A stretch of DNA of 64,000 nt from CAZMGB01 sp964565775 (GCA_964565775.1 CAZMGB010000012.1:51986-115985), one strand, 5' to 3'; counted from the stretch's first letter, positions 22,270 through 31,139 are shown. Notes: a model not told the origin generated them from the letters alone. Program-made: numbers and translations.

Positions 22270-22965
22270 GTGGTTCGTCTTCTAAAGAAAACTGGGGGGC
22301 TGCCGACACTGCTGGGGGGACTCGAAAACTGGCTTCTCGACTTAGCGCGAAACACCTACGATCTCATCGAGTGGCCGGGCGTCGTGGCGCTTATGGCCGT
22401 CGAGAGTGCGGCCATCCCATTCCCCAGCGAGATCATAATGCCCCTGGCCGGCTGGCTGCTGGTCAAGGACCGGGGGCTGAGCGAAGCGTGGCTGCTGCTC
22501 GCGGCCTTCTTTGGGGCAACGGGCAATACCCTGGGCTCCGTGCTGGCCTACTATGTGGGGGCCTGGGGCGGCCGACCGCTGATCAACCGCTTCGGGCGCT
22601 ACATCCTCATTTCGCACCACGATCTGGATACTGCGGACCGCTGGTTCGCCAAGTACGGCACATGGGCGGTGCTCATCTCGCGCCTGCTTCCCGTCGTGAG
22701 GACGTTCATCAGCGTGCCGGCGGGTGTCGCGCGCATGCGGGTCTGGAAGTTCATCGTGTTGACGTTCGTGGGGTCCTTCTTCTGGTCTCTGGGCCTGGCC
22801 TGGGCCGGTTTCGTCCTGGGGGAGAACTGGGAGAGGATCCGCGAGTGGATGCGACCGGCAGACATACCCATCCTGGTTGCTGTTCTCGCTCTGATGGGGT
22901 GGTACGTCTACCGGCACGTGAGGAGGGCCTGGGAAGAACCTAAACCATCGGGGCCTGAGGTCTAG
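22270..22965 (+). CDS. DedA-family (VTT/SNARE-associated domain) membrane protein
   Basis: DedA proteins are polytopic membrane proteins, many of which are lipid scramblase/flippase-like transporters. The core shows PGVVALMAVESAAIPFPSEI (the family's ExxxPxPSE motif), GNTLGSVLAYYVGAWGGRPL, and the conserved Arg-containing SRLLPVVRTFISVPAGVARM. The open frame starts at 22162, but the promoter at 22211-22240 lies inside it. I therefore chose a GTG at 22270, giving 231 residues; a slightly later start near 22310 is possible. The gene stands alone on the plus strand. Confidence 0.88.
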   Translation: MVRLLKKTGGLPTLLGGLENWLLDLARNTYDLIEWPGVVALMAVESAAIPFPSEIIMPLAGWLLVKDRGLSEAWLLLAAFFGATGNTLGSVLAYYVGAWGGRPLINRFGRYILISHHDLDTADRWFAKYGTWAVLISRLLPVVRTFISVPAGVARMRVWKFIVLTFVGSFFWSLGLAWAGFVLGENWERIREWMRPADIPILVAVLALMGWYVYRHVRRAWEEPKPSGPEV

Positions 22966-23049
22966 CAAGAGCCAGCCGGGCGGGGTGTTGGTTTGGCGAA
23001 GCAGCCCTTGAGGGTGTTCGCCGGCGTCTCAAGCCCCTGAGGCGCACGG

Positions 23050-24237
23050 ATGCTATCGTCGCTGAACGTCTTTCGCCACCTCGCCGCGCTTGCGAAGCCC
23101 CTCGCCGTGAGCGCCGTGCTCGGCGCCAGCTCCTTCGGTCTATGGCAGTTCGCCATCGGCGGACTGATCATGGGTGGCGGCGCGGGCAGCGTCGGCCTCC
23201 CGGCAGCCACCGACGACACCACCCCCCGCATCGTCGTCAGTGAGTTCGGCACGACAGAAGACACACTCTGGTCCGCTCCCGCCGACGACCCATCACAGCG
23301 CACTATCATCGCCACCGTACGCCACGCCCCGGAGTACGGCATCCTCGCCAGCGTGTCGCCGGACGGCAGGCTCATCGCCTACACCGTGCTTCCGCCCTCA
23401 CAACCGAAACCGAGCGCCGACACTCCAGCCGAGGTGTGGGTGTTGGGCTCGAACGGCAGTGAGCCGCGCCGCCTTGCCGAAGACGCGGACCTTCTGATCG
23501 CACCCGTCTGGTCACCCGATAGCGCCTCCGTCGTCTTCCGCCGCAGCGAGAGCCGCGATAACGCCGCCGGCACCTTCCACCTAGTGCGTGTGGAGCTTTC
23601 GGGACGTCAGACTGAGCTCATCGAGATGGACGTCGGCCTCTTTCCGGTCGGCTTCTCTCCAGACGGCGCCGACCTCTATTACACGCAGGTGTCCACCCAC
23701 GGGACAGAGCTGGCTCGCGTCCGGACAGACACGCTGACGACGGCCACGATCGCGCACCTGAGCGACGACTTCACGCGGGACTGGCACCTCTCTCCGGACG
23801 CCAGCCGCCTCTCTTTCCTGGCGCCGGAGGTGACCTCGGAAACGCCGTCCTTCCGTGCGATGGTCGTCGATACGGACTCCGGCGCTGCACCGGCTCCGGT
23901 GCGCAAGGAGAGCACCGGCGACTTCAACCCGATCTGGCACCCCAATAGTCGCGACCTCACTCTGGGACAGGAGCCCCAGGCCGGCGAGAGCGAGGCGGCG
24001 CTTCGCGTCAGCGCCCTCGGCGGCACGCCGGAAGAGCTCGAGGCGCCGGACAAGGGCTTCGACGTGCCCCTCTCCTGGTCGCCGGACGGCTCCTACCTGG
24101 CGCTGCGCTCCTTCGAGGGCAGCTCCGCGCTCGACCCCGGCCGAGCAGAGATCGCCATCCTGCGGCCCAGTGGCGAGCGCGAGGAACTGAAGATGGGTGG
24201 GGAACTGTCCCTAGCGGGCTGGCTCCCGGAGCGCTAG
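23050..24237 (+). CDS. Membrane-anchored TolB-like beta-propeller protein
   Basis: The 395-residue protein begins with an N-terminal hydrophobic segment (about residues 15-45), probably a signal anchor. Five or more PD40/TolB-type propeller blades follow, marked by VSPDGRLIAY, WSPDSASVVFRR, FSPDGADLYYT, LSPDASRLSFL and WSPDGSYLALR. Such propellers bind proteins or ligands outside the cytoplasm. It ends 2 bp before the next gene, which encodes a secreted lysozyme-like protein, so the two are probably translated together. The specific role is unknown. Confidence 0.8.
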   Translation: MLSSLNVFRHLAALAKPLAVSAVLGASSFGLWQFAIGGLIMGGGAGSVGLPAATDDTTPRIVVSEFGTTEDTLWSAPADDPSQRTIIATVRHAPEYGILASVSPDGRLIAYTVLPPSQPKPSADTPAEVWVLGSNGSEPRRLAEDADLLIAPVWSPDSASVVFRRSESRDNAAGTFHLVRVELSGRQTELIEMDVGLFPVGFSPDGADLYYTQVSTHGTELARVRTDTLTTATIAHLSDDFTRDWHLSPDASRLSFLAPEVTSETPSFRAMVVDTDSGAAPAPVRKESTGDFNPIWHPNSRDLTLGQEPQAGESEAALRVSALGGTPEELEAPDKGFDVPLSWSPDGSYLALRSFEGSSALDPGRAEIAILRPSGEREELKMGGELSLAGWLPER

Positions 24238-24239
24238 CG

Positions 24240-25784
24240 ATGCGTCGGATCATCTTGCTGGCACTTGTGATTGCGGCTGTCTGCGCGGCCCTCCCCCAGT
24301 CAGCGCGCCGCGCGGCCGCCGACTGCGCCTTCGTCTCGGTGCCCAACACCTACGAGGGCCCGCAGGACCGCTCCCTCTACAACACGACGATCGACCTGGC
24401 TGCCTACAACATGCTGTTCCCCGGCGACCCATACTTCGGCTTGCCGGCCATCGAACGGGGGCTTCGCGACTCGCGCACCTCCTCGGACGTGGCCGTGCCG
24501 CCGATACTGCTCAAGGCAATCGCCTGGATCGAGAGTGTCATGACCCAGGCCGACCAGGCCGTGCCCTTCGAGGCTATCGGGCCGGCCCTCGTCTCCTATG
24601 ACTGCGGGCACGGCATCATGCAGGTCACCAGCGGCATGACAGTGCCCCTCGGCGAGAGCGGGCGGCCCGCGCCGGAGCAGGTGTTGGTGGCGACCCATTT
24701 CGCCAACAACATCGCCCGCGGCGCCGTCATCCTCGCCGACAAGTGGAACGAAGCCCCTGAGAACCTGCCGATCGCCGGCACCGACACGGACAGCGACCCC
24801 GCCATTGTTGAGAACTGGTACTACGCTGTCTGGGCCTACAACGGCTTCACGGGGCCCGGGGCCAACAAGAGCAACCATCCCATGGACCCCATCTACGGCT
24901 CCTGGCCGCGCACCTCCTATAGCTGCGGCCCCTCCGACGACGGCCTCGGCCACAACAGGGCTGAATACCCCTACCAGGAGCTGGTCTTTGGGTGCGCGAG
25001 TCACCCACCCGTCGTGGGCGACGACACCCTCTGGGACCCGTTGCCGCTCGACCTGCCTGACCTGAACGACCCTCGCTGGAGCGAGCCGCTGAAGCTGGAG
25101 AACTTCGCCTACCCGTTCAGCGGGATGGACATCCCGACGGCCCGGCCTTCGAGCGCCGTGAGGGGGATAACTTCGAGCGCGGGCGACACGCCTACGCCGC
25201 TGCCGACATGGTTAGCCGGGACCCCGACGGCAACGCCGTTCGTCCAGGCGACTCCCACAGCGACTCCCTCGCCCAGCCCCACGGCGACCGCGTCGGCCAC
25301 TCCGACGCCCCTGTCCCTTACGGCCGTCTCCAGCCGATCGTCCGGCGTGGTCGGGCATCGCGATACCACGCCCAGGCCGTCGGCCGACCTACGGGCCACC
25401 ATCCTGGGCTCGCCGATCCTCTCCGTTTCCAGTCCAAGCATGCGGTTCAATGTCGAGGCGGAGGACTCTGTCTTCGAACAGCGCATCACCGTCGAGAACA
25501 AGGGGACGGGCATCCTCTCCTGGATGGCGACGCCCTCCGTGAGCTGGCTGGACGTGAGCCCGCAGTCCGGCGTCGCCGTCGGCACCGACATGCCCTGCGA
25601 CTCCGACGCTCCTTGCGAGCGCTCGCCGACCATCGCCATCATTCCCGACCCGACGACTATGCCGCAGGGGACCCAGACCGCGACCGTTCGCATCGAGGCG
25701 CCGGGTACGAATCAGGCGCAGACGGTCACAGTGACCGTTGTCTCCGTGGTGCGCATCGGCGTGCCGGGGGTTACGCGGAACTAG
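24240..25784 (+). CDS. Secreted protein with lysozyme/transglycosylase-like domain, Thr-Pro linker and BACON-like domain
   Basis: The 514-residue protein has a signal peptide (RRIILLALVIAAVCAALP, cleavage near AAA-DC). Residues 60-240 resemble a lysozyme-like lytic transglycosylase: LLKAIAWIESVMTQAD holds a candidate catalytic Glu, and YDCGHGIMQVTSGM matches the G-hGlhQit motif. WAYNGFTGPG follows, with VWAYNGF typical of the fold. A linker of PTATP repeats (about 320-365) leads to a C-terminal domain (ITVENKGTGILSWMATPSVS, then WLDVSPQSG) resembling BACON/all-beta repeats. It may act on peptidoglycan, which is notable since many Chloroflexota are thin-walled. It is coupled to the propeller gene upstream. 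Confidence 0.75.
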   Translation: MRRIILLALVIAAVCAALPQSARRAAADCAFVSVPNTYEGPQDRSLYNTTIDLAAYNMLFPGDPYFGLPAIERGLRDSRTSSDVAVPPILLKAIAWIESVMTQADQAVPFEAIGPALVSYDCGHGIMQVTSGMTVPLGESGRPAPEQVLVATHFANNIARGAVILADKWNEAPENLPIAGTDTDSDPAIVENWYYAVWAYNGFTGPGANKSNHPMDPIYGSWPRTSYSCGPSDDGLGHNRAEYPYQELVFGCASHPPVVGDDTLWDPLPLDLPDLNDPRWSEPLKLENFAYPFSGMDIPTARPSSAVRGITSSAGDTPTPLPTWLAGTPTATPFVQATPTATPSPSPTATASATPTPLSLTAVSSRSSGVVGHRDTTPRPSADLRATILGSPILSVSSPSMRFNVEAEDSVFEQRITVENKGTGILSWMATPSVSWLDVSPQSGVAVGTDMPCDSDAPCERSPTIAIIPDPTTMPQGTQTATVRIEAPGTNQAQTVTVTVVSVVRIGVPGVTRN

Positions 25785-25815
25785 AGAGCGATGACGCAAG
25801 GTCCGCGAGACCTTA

Positions 25816-25824
25816 TGCTATACT
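25816..25824 (+). promoter_or_regulatory. Extended -10 promoter
   Basis: TGCTATACT (25816-25824) is a TGn extended -10 element about 23 bp before the start of the DUF6391-like gene. A weak -35 is possible near 25794. It lies in the short gap after the secreted-protein gene. Confidence 0.45.
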
Positions 25825-25846
25825 TGATGCGACTGCGGAGGTCTGA

Positions 25847-26335
25847 ATGATCAAGAAGACGATGGACTCGGTAAGGCGTAACCACGCCCTGGAGCACGCG
25901 ACAATATCGATCCTGCTGGGGCGGCTGGGGCCAGGCGTTCGCATGGTGGGTCGGGCGACGCGAAACGGATTCTACATCTACGGGGACGTCCCTTCGGAAA
26001 GCGTGCGTGAGTCCGCGAAGGAGGGCCTTGCCCGCCTGAAGCGAGGTGAAGCCGCTCTAGCCGTATCCCCCCTCTGCGGAACGAATCTAACGGTGGCGGG
26101 GCTGCTGGCTGGCGGCTGCTCGTTGCTCGCCCTCGGAAACCGCGGCCGGCTGGAGAGGCTCCCCAACGTTCTCCTCTCGGCGGTGCTGGCGGTGCTCGTG
26201 GCCCAGCCGCTCGGCCGCCTGGCGCAGAAGCACGTCACGACCAGGGCAGACGTCAGCGGCATGGAGATCGTCGGCCTCCGCCAGGGAGGCCGGGGGCCCG
26301 CCCGCTTCCACAAGATAGAGACCGTCTTCAGATAA
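25847..26335 (+). CDS. DUF6391-like small membrane protein
   Basis: The 162-residue protein starts MIKKTMDSVRRNHALEHATI, the NHALEHA motif I associate with DUF6391. GRATRNGFYIYGDVP follows, then two hydrophobic segments near residues 80-125 (VAGLLAGGCSLLALG and VLLSAVLAVLVAQPLG). The function of the family is not known. The ATG at 25847 has a GGAGG ribosome site. The gene lies directly upstream of tRNA-Arg(UCU). Confidence 0.62.
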   Translation: MIKKTMDSVRRNHALEHATISILLGRLGPGVRMVGRATRNGFYIYGDVPSESVRESAKEGLARLKRGEAALAVSPLCGTNLTVAGLLAGGCSLLALGNRGRLERLPNVLLSAVLAVLVAQPLGRLAQKHVTTRADVSGMEIVGLRQGGRGPARFHKIETVFR

Positions 26336-26356
26336 GGCGCGCAGACTGGGAACGCC

Positions 26357-26429
26357 GTCCCTGTAGCTCAGCGGATAGAGCGGCTGCCTTCTAAGCAGCG
26401 GGTCGGGGGTTCGAATCCCTCCAGGGACG
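26357..26429 (+). tRNA. tRNA-Arg (anticodon UCU)
   Basis: The 73-nt cloverleaf has acceptor strands GTCCCTG and CAGGGAC. The D arm is GCTC-AGCGGATA-GAGC. The anticodon stem GCTGC/GCAGC has loop CTTCTAA (anticodon TCT), and the T arm is GGGGG-TTCGAAT-CCCTC. CCA is encoded at 26430-26432. Confidence 0.97.
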
Positions 26430-26523
26430 CCAGACTCCTCACCGCCCGTTTCCCCGAATCTGACTCCGAGATTTAGCTGTACAGCTACCCTCAACGAAAC
26501 ACTACCGCATCCGGTAGCGTCTG

Positions 26524-26709
26524 TCAAGACTTCTTCTTGGGGCCAGGACGCCGGTCACTCTTGAGGTAGCGGGCCAGCGACGTGTCCTCGACGCCCCAGG
26601 AGTTTCCAATCTTGCGGCCCTTCAGCTTACCGGCACGGAGCAACTGGCGGAGCCGTCCCGTGGTGAGGCCGGATCGCTCCACCGCATCCTGAAGTCCGAC
26701 AAGCGCCAC
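26524..26709 (-). CDS. Small helix-turn-helix (excisionase-like) DNA-binding protein
   Basis: The 61-residue protein has a MerR/excisionase-type winged helix pattern: LQDAVERSGLTTGRLRQLLR (helix-turn-helix), then AGKLKGRKIGNSWGVEDTSL (wing with GRKIGNSW), then ARYLKSDRRPGPKKKS. Similar proteins act as excisionases or as helix-turn-helix regulators of mobile elements. It lies about 90 bp past tRNA-Arg, a common integration site, but no integrase gene is visible nearby. It runs 5 bp after the zinc-ribbon gene. Confidence 0.68.
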   Translation of the reverse strand: MALVGLQDAVERSGLTTGRLRQLLRAGKLKGRKIGNSWGVEDTSLARYLKSDRRPGPKKKS

Positions 26710-26714
26710 GTTCT

Positions 26715-26936
26715 CTAGACTTCGCTGAAGGCACTACAGCTAGGACACTGAAACACAAGGCCCTTGATTTGACCGGGTGCAATGCGCTCTAGCAAGACCA
26801 CGCCACACCCACCGCATTCGTAGTTCGTGTCGCCGTTACCACGCACGGCAGGGAGCGTCTTTGGGATCAAGACGGCCCTTGTGCCCTCTTTCGGCTTCGG
26901 GATGACGCGCGTCTTCAACGTAGGCATCTTCCCCAC
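26715..26936 (-). CDS. Small zinc-ribbon protein of unknown function
   Basis: The 73-residue protein has a basic N-terminal half (LKTRVIPKPKEGTRAVLIP) and a single zinc ribbon formed by YECGGCGVVLLERI and FQCPSCSAF. No specific family is recognised. It is upstream of and probably co-transcribed with the excisionase-like gene. A role in nucleic-acid binding is an inference from the ribbon alone. Confidence 0.6.
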   Translation of the reverse strand: MGKMPTLKTRVIPKPKEGTRAVLIPKTLPAVRGNGDTNYECGGCGVVLLERIAPGQIKGLVFQCPSCSAFSEV

Positions 26937-27037
26937 CTCCCTCTGTCTCTCGTAGCAGTCTAGCGGACGCGTTCTGAGGCCGTCAAGCGTGGTAACATGC
27001 GGGCGTCACGGGTACAGGACAACGACGGAGGTGGGAG

Positions 27038-27412
27038 ATGCTGCGCACACTCGGAGTCGTCGTGATCAGCTTCGTGCTCCTAGGTGGTTTCATGGCCCTA
27101 GACCGCTTGGCACTTCACTGGTACGTTCCCGATGCTGCCGACCTTCGGGGCGGACTCCCCTCCCAGGCACAAGGGGCGGCACTAGCGTACCACCAACTCA
27201 ACCAGGACGCCCGAATTGACCGGCTCGCCGAGGTTCTTGCATTGAGGGCAGTCGGGGAGTACCTAATTCCGGGTGCGGATTCAGGCCACCCGCAGGTCGA
27301 AGCGTGCAAGAGATGGCTTCTCAGTGAACGTCACAACGAAGGGACTGGGGAAGCGGTTTCCGTGACGGGGAGTGCTGCTGACTGTGGGCTTCGGCTTACC
27401 GACGAGCGGTAG
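27038..27412 (+). CDS. Hypothetical protein with N-terminal membrane anchor
   Basis: The 124-residue product begins MLRTLGVVVISFVLLGGFMA, a signal anchor, followed by a soluble domain with no recognisable motif. It contains two Cys residues (VEACKRWLL and AADCGLRL) that could form a disulphide outside the membrane. The ATG has a GGAGGTGGGAG ribosome region. It lies in the accessory patch between tRNA-Arg and the HD-GYP gene. Confidence 0.55.
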   Translation: MLRTLGVVVISFVLLGGFMALDRLALHWYVPDAADLRGGLPSQAQGAALAYHQLNQDARIDRLAEVLALRAVGEYLIPGADSGHPQVEACKRWLLSERHNEGTGEAVSVTGSAADCGLRLTDER

Positions 27413-27709
27413 GGCGGAAGATCGTCACGGGCACGCTCACTCCCTGATGATGATGATGATCTTGAAGCAAAAGATCATTAGATCATTACTATCAAAGGCT
27501 ACCTCCCTCATCACAGAACGGGCTCCCGCTGCCTGAGGCTGCCTTCGGTGACGCATCCGACGTGGCCCACGAATCCGACACCGGCGCAGCCGGTCCAGTC
27601 GGGGGTTGCCTTACGGCTTGCGCCCGCAGGCACCTAGAACAGCCTTCAGCCTCACGCCACCGCTCTTATGTCCTCAAGGTTCCCACGATAAGGCCGAACA
27701 CAGACATGT
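27413..27709. other. Intergenic region of accessory patch
   Basis: This stretch of about 300 bp is visibly richer in A+T than its neighbours around 27450-27500. It has a short GAT-repeat run (27447-27461) and a second ATGATC/GATCATTA segment. No gene, tRNA or clear promoter was recognised. Confidence 0.4.
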
Positions 27710-29476
27710 ATGCTACGCGCGAAGGCAGCATTGTTCCGCGTTGCCAAAACAGTCCTGTATCCTGCCCGGCACATCGGCTGGAAGATCATCGCGCCCTACG
27801 CTTTGCTCACGATCCTCCTGGCCGGAGCCGGCACGTACATCGCCGCGCGATTGGTTACCGGATCCCTCGAGGAGCGCTTCAACAACAGGCTCGCCGAGGC
27901 AGCGCGCGTCACATCTGACTCAATCGTGCGCCGCGAACGACAGCACCTCGAAGTCGTCCGCGGCGTCGCCTTCAGCGATGGTGTCGCCGAGGCCACTGAA
28001 GAGGGAAGGTCGGCCAAGCTCCGCACCCTGGTCGAGCCACTGGCCGCAAACAACAGTGCGGAGAGGGTGGAAGTGCTGGACGCGCGAGGAGAGGGTGTCC
28101 TCGCGATTCAGTTGAAGAACCCATCGTCTCTCACTTACGCGCCACTCAGTGACACGGCAGACCGCACCTCCTGGTCGATTGTCCGCAACGTCCTCGCGGA
28201 GCAAAACGATTCGTTGGGAGACAAGTTCGCCCAGATCGTCCAGACAGCAGATGGCTATGCCCTCTACACGGCCGGCCCAATCTTCGACGGTGACCGCCTT
28301 GCCGGCGTGGTGCTGGTCGGCAGCCTCCTCAGTTCGTTCTTGCCTGTCGCCGAAGGCGAGGCGCTGGCCGACATCACGATCTACGACTTCGACGGCACAC
28401 CGCTCGCGACCACCTTCGCGACTGAGGGCGCCGACGAAGCGGACCTTAGTCCGAGCCCGGCCGCACTCACCGAGTCCGATACCCCCACCGCCCTGAGGGA
28501 AAGCAAGGAGCTCTTCGGCCGCGACTTCGAGCTGCTATACGGCAAGCTGGTAGTGCGCGATCAGACGGTGGGGCTGTACTCGGTCGCCCTCCCTTCGTCG
28601 TTCATCTTCAGTGCCCGCGGCTCGACACGCTGGCAAATGGGACTGCTGTTCACTTTCGCCACGTCAGCCGTCCTTTTCACCGGCGGGCTCGTCGCCCGAA
28701 GTCTGACGAGACCACTGTTCAAGCTGGTTAGGACAGCCGTGGCCGTGTCGTCAGGAGATCTCACGGCTCGCTCCGGCGTTCGGAGTCAGGATGAAGTGGG
28801 GGTACTCGCCTCATCGTTCGATGTCATGACCGAGCGCCTCCAACGCCACCTCCTCGCGACGATGCGAGCCCTCACCTCCGCCATCGATGCCCGCGACCCG
28901 TATACCGCCGGCCATTCCGCCCGCGTCGGCCATCTGGCGGTCGAAATCGGCCGTTCCCTGGAGTTGCCCGAATCCCAGCTCCAGCACCTGGAGATCGGCG
29001 GCTACCTCCACGACGTCGGCAAGATCGGCGTCCGCGACGCCGTGCTACTGAAGCCCGGTGCCCTCACCGCCGAGGAGCGAGAGCTGATCGAAAGGCATCC
29101 CCTCGCTGGCCTGGACATCCTCGCGTCGGTCGATCTGGCGCCGGAGGTGGTCGACTTCGTAGCCGGCCATCATGAGAAGCTGGACGGCAGCGGCTATCCC
29201 GCCAGCCGCCGCTCCGAGCAACTGAGCATGATCGCGCGCATTGCGGCCGTAGCGGACATGTACGATGCGCTCACGACGGACCGTCCGTATCGGGCGGCGA
29301 TGGCCCCCGAAGAGGCGCTCGAGATCATCAAGCGCGAGGCTGCCGGAGGGTTCCTCGACCGCCGCGTCGTAGCCGCCCTCGAGCGCCTGCTCCCTGACTG
29401 GGAGCGCCGTCGCCGAACCGATCCCGTACTGAAGGGATTCAGGCTCGAGGACACCCCGCTCGAAAAGGCGGCCTAG
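27710..29476 (+). CDS. Membrane sensor with HAMP and HD-GYP domains (probable c-di-GMP phosphodiesterase)
   Basis: The 588-residue protein has a transmembrane helix near residues 28-48. A periplasmic Cache-like sensor domain spans about 50-300, followed by a second helix near 310-330. HAMP comes next (TRPLFKLVRTAVAVSSGDL, then SQDEVGVLASSFDVM), then HD-GYP from about 385. The key HD-GYP residues are present: GHSARVGHLA, GGYLHDVGKIG, GHHEKLDGSGYP and AVADMYDALTTDRPYR. HD-GYP enzymes hydrolyse c-di-GMP. The downstream surface protein starts 1 bp after the stop, so the sensor and that protein are probably an operon. The sensed ligand is unknown. Confidence 0.9.
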   Translation: MLRAKAALFRVAKTVLYPARHIGWKIIAPYALLTILLAGAGTYIAARLVTGSLEERFNNRLAEAARVTSDSIVRRERQHLEVVRGVAFSDGVAEATEEGRSAKLRTLVEPLAANNSAERVEVLDARGEGVLAIQLKNPSSLTYAPLSDTADRTSWSIVRNVLAEQNDSLGDKFAQIVQTADGYALYTAGPIFDGDRLAGVVLVGSLLSSFLPVAEGEALADITIYDFDGTPLATTFATEGADEADLSPSPAALTESDTPTALRESKELFGRDFELLYGKLVVRDQTVGLYSVALPSSFIFSARGSTRWQMGLLFTFATSAVLFTGGLVARSLTRPLFKLVRTAVAVSSGDLTARSGVRSQDEVGVLASSFDVMTERLQRHLLATMRALTSAIDARDPYTAGHSARVGHLAVEIGRSLELPESQLQHLEIGGYLHDVGKIGVRDAVLLKPGALTAEERELIERHPLAGLDILASVDLAPEVVDFVAGHHEKLDGSGYPASRRSEQLSMIARIAAVADMYDALTTDRPYRAAMAPEEALEIIKREAAGGFLDRRVVAALERLLPDWERRRRTDPVLKGFRLEDTPLEKAA

Positions 29477-29477
29477 C

Positions 29478-31064
29478 ATGCCGTCGCGCATTCGACAGCT
29501 TGCGCTCGCCCTTGGCTTAGTCCTCGCCTGTCTCGCGTTCACGGCTACCGCAGCGGCTCTCGCTGTGCAGTGGCCACACCTGAAACGACTGGACACAGAC
29601 ACCGCATCGCGGCTGAAGGCGGACTACTCTTCCGACCCGCACGGAGTGCGAACCGCTCCTCTGGATCCCGCCATCATCGAGGCAGCGGCGGCGGACGAGG
29701 ACGCCCTCACGACAGTAGCCACAGCTCCGCGGCGCGTGGACGTGGCTCAAATCCCGACAGAACCGCCGGCAGCGCCCACGGCGACGCCGACGCGCGCCAG
29801 CACAGCCACGGCCACGGTCGCGCCGACCAGAACTGCGACGCGGACACCCAGCCCGATGCCTCCGGCGACGAGCAGGCCCGTCGCAACGCCCACCGACACG
29901 CCGGCACCCACCAGCACGCCCACGGCGAGGCCACCAAGGCCACCGGCTCCCACCGTCACGCCCACGGCGACGCCACTCAGGCCACCTGCTCCCACGACCA
30001 CGCCGACGGCGACACCCGCGAAGACGCCAGCACCCACGACCACGCCCACGGCCACACCGGCGAGGACACCGCCCCCCACCAGCACGCCCACGGCGGCACC
30101 CACCGACACGCCAGCGCCAACCAGCACGGCCACGGCGCAACCCACTAACACGCCGGCACCCACCAGCACGCCAACGGCGAGGCCCACCATTACGCCTACG
30201 CCAACTAGGGCGCCGACCAGCACGGCCACGGCGACGAACACTCCGACGCCGACGGCCACCTTCGCGCCCACGCCTGCGCCGGCCCCTACAGCCACGCCTA
30301 CGCCGAGTCTTCCGCCTACAAGCACTCCCACGGCGACGCCAACCGCGACGCCTGCACCTGTGACCACGCCGACACCCACACCGACGCCGACCAACACTCC
30401 GGCCGGTACACGCACACCCACTCCGACGGCGACGGCCGCCCCCACGGGCACTCCGACGAGCACGCCCACGCCGACCGCCACGCCCACACCAACGCCGACG
30501 CCGACAGCAATAAGAGTGCTGTACCTCCACAACGACCCGTCGCCGCCCGTGGGCGACACGGTATCTCACGCCGTCCTCCCCCTGGATGAGACGGCCCCCG
30601 TGGCTGTCACGCTGTACAACTACGACACCGACCGTGACACTGCTCCCGGCCTCCTGCTAGCCAAGGGAGGAACAGGCCCCACAGAGACCGATACTAAGAA
30701 GTACCAGGCCTGGCAGACCTCCCCGCTCAGCTCTGGCCTCACCATCAACGGCACCGTGCGGGTGGTGTTGTGGTCCGGCATAATGGACTTCGACACGGGG
30801 AGGGTGGGGAGCGTTACCGTCTACCTCAGGCACTTCGACGGGTCGACCTACAGGCTGGTGGGTGCGGGTACCTTGACCGAGCCGGACTGGCAAGCTGGAT
30901 CCAGCACGTGGGTGGAAAAGACGATAGCCGTCACCGTCGCGAACTACACTATTCCGCCCGGCGATCAACTCGAGGTGAAGCTCCTGGTCAATCCCGGGGC
31001 CGGGAAGAAGATGTGGTTCGCGTATGACACAGCTTCTTATCCCTCCCGCTTGATACTTCCATAA
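29478..31064 (+). CDS. Secreted protein with long Thr-Pro-Ala-rich repeat region
   Basis: The 528-residue product has a signal peptide (IRQLALALGLVLACLAFTAT). Residues about 95-345 are a low-complexity tract of units such as TPTATP, PAPTSTPTA and TPTPTPT, encoded by degenerate 12-30 bp repeats at 29760-30510. A C-terminal beta-rich domain (about 350-528) follows, with VLYLHNDPSPPVGDTVSHAV, YNYDTDRDTAPGLLLAKGG and VTVYLRHFDGSTYRLVGAG. It resembles the glycosylated-linker architecture of cell-surface proteins. It follows the HD-GYP gene directly, suggesting c-di-GMP-linked surface control. No enzymatic motif is seen. Confidence 0.72.
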   Translation: MPSRIRQLALALGLVLACLAFTATAAALAVQWPHLKRLDTDTASRLKADYSSDPHGVRTAPLDPAIIEAAAADEDALTTVATAPRRVDVAQIPTEPPAAPTATPTRASTATATVAPTRTATRTPSPMPPATSRPVATPTDTPAPTSTPTARPPRPPAPTVTPTATPLRPPAPTTTPTATPAKTPAPTTTPTATPARTPPPTSTPTAAPTDTPAPTSTATAQPTNTPAPTSTPTARPTITPTPTRAPTSTATATNTPTPTATFAPTPAPAPTATPTPSLPPTSTPTATPTATPAPVTTPTPTPTPTNTPAGTRTPTPTATAAPTGTPTSTPTPTATPTPTPTPTAIRVLYLHNDPSPPVGDTVSHAVLPLDETAPVAVTLYNYDTDRDTAPGLLLAKGGTGPTETDTKKYQAWQTSPLSSGLTINGTVRVVLWSGIMDFDTGRVGSVTVYLRHFDGSTYRLVGAGTLTEPDWQAGSSTWVEKTIAVTVANYTIPPGDQLEVKLLVNPGAGKKMWFAYDTASYPSRLILP

Positions 31065-31139
31065 GCACTCAGCTTCGGGTAGAATGACCGTCCGAACGTC
31101 GGTCACGAAGACTCGCGATCGCTTGCTTTCTGACGGGAG

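Noticed and set aside
26087..26527. Minus-strand open frame of 146 codons containing GGIRTPDPLLRRQPLYPLSYR
   Set aside because: This peptide is the antisense translation of tRNA-Arg, a common false annotation. It overlaps both the tRNA and the DUF6391-like gene.
26400..27610. Possible attachment-site duplication of the tRNA-Arg 3' end
   Set aside because: Only about 10 bp (GTCGGGGGTT, near 27599) match the tRNA 3' region, too short to call an att site.
29747..30559. Minus-strand Val/Gly-rich open frame of 270 codons
   Set aside because: It is the reverse reading of the Thr-Pro repeat region. Repeats of period three keep all frames open.
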